Positions 60,598-64,000 of a stretch of 64,000 nucleotides of DNA are shown in pieces (positions within the stretch are counted from its first letter, which is position 1; the number at the start of each line of letters is the position of its first letter). The translations under genes were made by a program, and so were the position numbers. The notes beneath the pieces are model-generated. The model made no database searches. It was not told the origin of the DNA and worked only from the letters and a program-made list of their open reading frames with translations. The stretch comes from JBAMOY01 sp037071015 (GTDB lineage: Bacteria > Bacillota_I > Bacilli_A > RF39 > UBA660): assembly GCA_037071015.1 (NCBI GenBank), contig JBAMOY010000001.1:868001-932000 (forward strand). The letters are read 5' to 3'.

Positions 60598-62343
60598 GTT
60601 ATCAACTATATCTCTTAACATTTCTTTAAATTCCGTATATGCAAGTGTAATTGTTTCATTTGATCCATGCACACGATAACTAATTAAATTATTATCTTTC
60701 TCGCGATCACCAATAATTAAACTAAATGGAATTTTCTGCGTTTGGCTTTCACGCATACGATAACCCAGTTTTTCTTCACGCTCATCTAATTCTACCCTAA
60801 ACCCTGCAGACAATAAATCCTCTTGAAGCTCTTTAGCATACGATAAATGATATTCATTATTAACAGGAATAATGTTAACCTGAATTGGCGCCAACCATAC
60901 AGGTAAGGCTCCCTTAGTCTCTTCTAAAATATATGCCATAAATCTATCTAACGAACCTAATATAGCTCTATGTAATACAACCGGTGTCTTTTTAACACCA
61001 TCACGATCAACATACTTCAAATCAAATTTAGCTGGCAAGCAGAAATCCAATTGGCAAGTAGATAAAGTATACTCATTACCAACTGCCGGTTTTACATTAA
61101 CATCCAATTTAGGACCATAAAAAGCCGCTTCACCAATTTCTTCTGTGTATTCAATACCTAAATCATTTAAAACTTCTCTAAGACCATTCTCGGCTTTATT
61201 CCACATCTCATCATCTTGATGATATTTTTCTTTATCTTCAGGATCACGAAGTGATAGAACACAACGATAATCCGTTATGTTAAAATCTTTATAGACATCA
61301 AATATTAAATCAACAACCGCTTTAAATTCCTCTTTTATCTGTTCTGGAGTTACAAACAAATGCGCATCATTTTGACAAAAATGTCTACCTCTTTCAATTC
61401 CCTTAACCGCTCCACTAGCTTCATATCTAAAGTCATGAGCAATTTCACCTATTCTGATTGGTAAATCTTTATAAGAGTGTAGCTTATTAGCATATATCAT
61501 CATGTGATGCGGACAATTCATTGGTCTTAAAACAAAAGCCTCACCATCAACTTCCATTGCTGGAAACATATTCTCTTTATAATGATCCCAATGTCCAGAA
61601 GTTTTATAAAGATTAACCGTTCCAACACAAGGCGTCATAACGTGCTGATAACCTAACTTTCGCTCTTTAGCTTTTATATAATCTTCTAATTCTTGCCAAA
61701 TGATATAACCTTTAGGTAAAAACATTGGTAATCCACGTCCAACTAGGTCATCAGACATAAATATTTCTAACTCTTTACCAATCTTACGATGATCTCGCTC
61801 TTTAGCCTCTTCTAATTCAACTAAATAGCTATCTAAATCTTCCTGAGTTTTAAAACAGATACCATAGATTCTTTGAAGCATCTTATTATTGGCATCACCT
61901 TTCCAATAAGCACCACTAACCTTTAATAATTTAAAATGTTTTAATAGTTTCACTGTTTCAACATGTGGCCCGCGACATAGATCAGTAAAATCTCCTTGCG
62001 TATAACAAGATATAACGTTATCTTCCTCATTCATACGCTCAATTAAATCGATTTTATATTCATCATCCTTAAATTTTTCTAAAGCCTCTTGCTTAGATAA
62101 TTCCTGTCTAACAATCCTTTTACCATCTTTACTAATTTTTTTCATTTCGCGCTCAATTTGAGGTAAATCATCTTCTTTAATTACAATATCACCTAAATCA
62201 ATATCGTAATAAAAGCCATCTTCAATAACTGGTCCAACCCAGAATTTTGCATTAGGATACAAATGTTTTACAGCTTGAGCCAGCAAATGAGCACAACTAT
62301 GATTTAAAACATTTAGATCCTTATCTTCTTTGATATTTATCAT
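60577..62343 (-). CDS. thrS: Threonyl-tRNA synthetase lacking the TGS domain
   Basis: Class II synthetase charging tRNA-Thr. The editing domain has NHSCAHLLAQAV, YDIDLGDI and CRGPHV. The catalytic core has RPMNCPHHMMIY, FRYEASGAVKGIERGRHFCQNDAHLF and the class II motif 3 HRAILGSLDRFM, followed by an anticodon-binding domain. At 588 residues it is about 55 residues shorter than usual because the N-terminal TGS domain is missing. It overlaps a small upstream ORF by 23 bases and is controlled by the T-box leader. Confidence 0.95.
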   Translation of the reverse strand: MINIKEDKDLNVLNHSCAHLLAQAVKHLYPNAKFWVGPVIEDGFYYDIDLGDIVIKEDDLPQIEREMKKISKDGKRIVRQELSKQEALEKFKDDEYKIDLIERMNEEDNVISCYTQGDFTDLCRGPHVETVKLLKHFKLLKVSGAYWKGDANNKMLQRIYGICFKTQEDLDSYLVELEEAKERDHRKIGKELEIFMSDDLVGRGLPMFLPKGYIIWQELEDYIKAKERKLGYQHVMTPCVGTVNLYKTSGHWDHYKENMFPAMEVDGEAFVLRPMNCPHHMMIYANKLHSYKDLPIRIGEIAHDFRYEASGAVKGIERGRHFCQNDAHLFVTPEQIKEEFKAVVDLIFDVYKDFNITDYRCVLSLRDPEDKEKYHQDDEMWNKAENGLREVLNDLGIEYTEEIGEAAFYGPKLDVNVKPAVGNEYTLSTCQLDFCLPAKFDLKYVDRDGVKKTPVVLHRAILGSLDRFMAYILEETKGALPVWLAPIQVNIIPVNNEYHLSYAKELQEDLLSAGFRVELDEREEKLGYRMRESQTQKIPFSLIIGDREKDNNLISYRVHGSNETITLAYTEFKEMLRDIVDNKKSYVK

Positions 62344-62518
62344 TTATATCATCCCTTTCATCCATCTTACATAGAGCTATTTCTCTACGTATTTCTCTTT
62401 TTTTAATTTCATACTGTTCTAACAATTTTTCTTTCTCCAAAGGTGAAAGTAGCTGGTAATTTAAATTGCAATCAAAAAGATGTTGTCTTAATTCTTGTAA
62501 TTTTTCCTTATTACTCAT
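62321..62518 (-). CDS. Small helical leader ORF before thrS
   Basis: A 65-residue very charged helical protein with no recognised domain. AAAGGAG followed by seven T precedes the ATG, and that ribosome site forms the 3' arm of the T-box terminator hairpin. Its end overlaps thrS by 23 bases, so thrS translation may be coupled. It is not the missing TGS domain. Confidence 0.65.
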   Translation of the reverse strand: MSNKEKLQELRQHLFDCNLNYQLLSPLEKEKLLEQYEIKKREIRREIALCKMDERDDINDKYQRR

Positions 62519-62725
62519 AAAAAAACTCCTTTCGTTTATAAAACAAAAGGAGCGTATATACGCGGTACCATCCTACCTTATTACTTAATTAAAGATAACG
62601 GTTCTAACCGAAAAGCCCTTTCAGGAATAGCTCCAAGGTAGTAATTATTTAACGATTTTATTACCTTACACCACCGATAACTCTCTTTAAAAATCCATTA
62701 AATAATCTTGTCCTCTTCTTTGCCT
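62519..62725 (-). promoter_or_regulatory. T-box riboswitch leader (threonine specifier) of thrS
   Basis: The T-box core AGGATGGTACCGCG is on the minus strand at 62561-62574. AGAGAG and the loop CGGTGGTG lie in stem I. The candidate specifier ACU (62640-62642) falls ten bases upstream of TGGAG, the same offset as UCU in the murL leader. The terminator is a 12-bp stem (62526-62537 with 62541-62552, one G-U pair) followed by T7 directly before the small ORF ATG. Confidence 0.92.
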
Positions 62726-62734
62726 TATATATGT

Positions 62735-62762
62735 ATTTTAACACTTAATATTTTTTTGTCAA
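62735..62762 (-). promoter_or_regulatory. SigA promoter of the thrS T-box transcript
   Basis: TTGACA (62757-62762), 16-base spacer, TAAAAT (62735-62740) preceded by TGT. The promoter overlaps the 3' end of the 161-residue gene. Confidence 0.8.
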
Positions 62763-63230
62763 TATCCTATGAGCTCCCTCTTCTTGAATTCCAGCTCGAA
62801 CTAAAATCTCATCATAGATAACACCATATTTTTCAGGATCCTCAATACAACTGTTTAAACTATCAATGAGATTCCCTAATGATAATTCAAAAATACTAGG
62901 CTCATCTATATCATCAACCTCGTTAGCACCAGGCATAACTATAGCTGGTTCAACTTTTTCCTTAATAAATATTGGACGATAATACGCTTTGACTAGCCCT
63001 TTATCAAAACCAACTAAAATTATTTTACCTGTTAATATATTATCTAACCGAACTTGACTGTTAGAACAATAGTGTAAATAATCACTTAATATAAAAAATA
63101 ATTCTTGTGGAGATAAATGACAATTATTATCTTCATAATTATAATCTCCAAAAAACATATTGAAAAATTCACCCGGTGTTAAAACAAATTTACGATCAAT
63201 TTTCTTTTTGTCCAAATCTCTTAAATACAT
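62745..63230 (-). CDS. Uncharacterised 161-residue protein
   Basis: A soluble protein, not recognised, with a Lys-rich start (RDLDKKKIDRKFVLTPGEFF) and helical parts such as FILSDYLHYC and LGNLIDSLNS. It lies 18 bases after the RNB-like gene on the same strand. Its stop lies inside the thrS promoter. Confidence 0.65.
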   Translation of the reverse strand: MYLRDLDKKKIDRKFVLTPGEFFNMFFGDYNYEDNNCHLSPQELFFILSDYLHYCSNSQVRLDNILTGKIILVGFDKGLVKAYYRPIFIKEKVEPAIVMPGANEVDDIDEPSIFELSLGNLIDSLNSCIEDPEKYGVIYDEILVRAGIQEEGAHRILTKKY

Positions 63231-63248
63231 TTACTACTTCACTCCATG

Positions 63249-64000
63249 TTATTTAATCATCTTTTTAATATTATCTCTTTGTTTAAGTTTATAACTATTA
63301 GCTTTCTCCACTAAAGAAATTGCTTCTTCACTCCAATAATCTTTATTAACTATATGATGATTATTCAAATAAAACTCATCAATTAAACGTTGTAAAAATA
63401 TACCAATATAGCTGTCTAATGGATTAAGTAAATCCGAATGACAATTACTGTGCTTACTTCTGTGTCCAATGTTATCTATTGCATAATAGGCATAATTATA
63501 ATCTTCACAGATAATTGAATATATAGTTTTAAACTCCTCTTTATTAACCTTGTAAAATATACCATTTAAAGCATTGATATTATTTTCAAAATTAATACTG
63601 TTTTGTCTTGCCTGTACCTTATAAATGAACGGATAATTATGGCTAGAAAAATACTTAGCAATTCCTTTAATACATTTTTCATTAACTATTTCTTCTAGTT
63701 GTTTAATCGAATTATCGCGATTAAACCGATCATCATTCTTTAATACTTTTAATAGTTGATAATAAACAGGAAAATTATCACTAGCTAAAATAGCATCACT
63801 ATGAATAGTAGTATCAACTATGCTAACACTCTTATAACCTGCTAAATCTTTTACTTCACCTTTTTCATTAATAATTAATTCAAACGTTATGGTCGGCATC
63901 TTACGACCCATTACCAAACTAAAGTCATTGACATTGGGTATTAAAAAACTATCATTGTTAACATTACTAAATAAATGATGACGCAAATATATATCTAACG
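63249..64000 (-). CDS. RNB (RNase II/R)-like protein, 5' end beyond the window
   Basis: The C-terminal part of a protein resembling the RNase II/R catalytic domain: the LVMGRKMPTITFELIINEKGEV segment is like the RNB core after the active site, and YAYYAIDNIGHRSKHSNCHSDLLNPLDSYIGIFLQRLI resembles the conserved HCTSPLRRYADL region. Key Arg/Asp residues appear changed, so it may be a divergent or inactive member. The reading frame is open to the window edge, with no ribosome site before the TTG at 63986, so the gene probably continues beyond base 64000. Confidence 0.6.
   Translation of the reverse strand, partial: LDIYLRHHLFSNVNNDSFLIPNVNDFSLVMGRKMPTITFELIINEKGEVKDLAGYKSVSIVDTTIHSDAILASDNFPVYYQLLKVLKNDDRFNRDNSIKQLEEIVNEKCIKGIAKYFSSHNYPFIYKVQARQNSINFENNINALNGIFYKVNKEEFKTIYSIICEDYNYAYYAIDNIGHRSKHSNCHSDLLNPLDSYIGIFLQRLIDEFYLNNHHIVNKDYWSEEAISLVEKANSYKLKQRDNIKKMIK

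Noticed and set aside
1..64000. CRISPR arrays, prophage, rRNA and complete IS elements
   Set aside because: No regularly spaced repeats, capsid/tail/integrase genes, rRNA sequence or intact transposase were seen on either strand.

Overview
The window is a strongly A+T-rich (about 70% A+T by eye), densely coded bacterial chromosome segment from a low-G+C Bacillota member. TGA is used as a stop (for example at 7602-7604 and 29996-29998), tryptophan is TGG, and nearly every start has a strong Shine-Dalgarno site (AGGTGATAA or AAGGAGG type), so this is genetic code 11 and not a classical mollicute. At least ten genes belong to endospore formation or germination: gpr, spoIIP, a yqxA-like gene, spoIVA, spoVIF, gerM, gerE, spoIIIAH, a KinB-like kinase with Spo0A boxes, and probably the SOD and ferritin-like genes. 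This points to a spore-forming lineage of Bacilli/Erysipelotrichia type, perhaps an uncultured gut clade. The taxonomic call is an inference.

Layout. 0-8 kb: superoxide dismutase, a DUF2624-like gene convergent with endonuclease IV, the conserved rpsT/gpr/spoIIP/yqxA block with a ferritin-like gene inserted, a transglutaminase-like protein, a sensor kinase behind tandem Spo0A boxes, and a membrane-anchored degenerate EIIB domain. 8-21.7 kb: rodA, a pseudopilin, rpmF-yceD, a two-gene unknown cassette lying between yceD and tmcAL, mutM, two membrane proteins and a Ca2+-type P-ATPase. 21.8-25.5 kb: an unknown operon of four overlapping genes. 25.7-30 kb: a T-box-controlled murL-murD-serS operon. 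30-41 kb: a hypothetical gene, a CDF transporter, polA, uvsE, a hypothetical gene and a polC split into two reading frames. 41-48.3 kb: a CIRCE-controlled hrcA-grpE-dnaK-pepF-dnaJ cluster. 48.3-51.4 kb: a zinc-ribbon gene and a PHP-coaE-coaD-metallo-hydrolase operon divergent from a LysR regulator. 52.4-58.3 kb: a transposase relic, spoIVA, spoVIF, the GTPases der and engB, and small genes. 58.5-64 kb: tRNA-Arg, gerM, gerE, spoIIIAH, a T-box-controlled thrS, and the edge of an RNB-family gene.

Together these form a chromosomal core (replication, repair, chaperones, tRNA charging, envelope synthesis) with sporulation genes embedded in neighbourhoods known from Bacillus (rpsT-gpr-spoIIP-yqxA, der-spoIVA, gerE-gerM, nfo-yqfT). 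Two local facts suggest an alternative source of D-glutamate for peptidoglycan. A MurL epimerase is encoded next to MurD, and the glutamate racemase gene that sits between gerE and gerM in Bacillus is missing here. The least explained material is the 10.4-15.0 kb cassette and the 21.8-25.5 kb operon, which share a 17-bp upstream motif. No CRISPR array, rRNA, intact prophage or intact insertion sequence is visible. No gene-free stretch exceeds about 300 bases.
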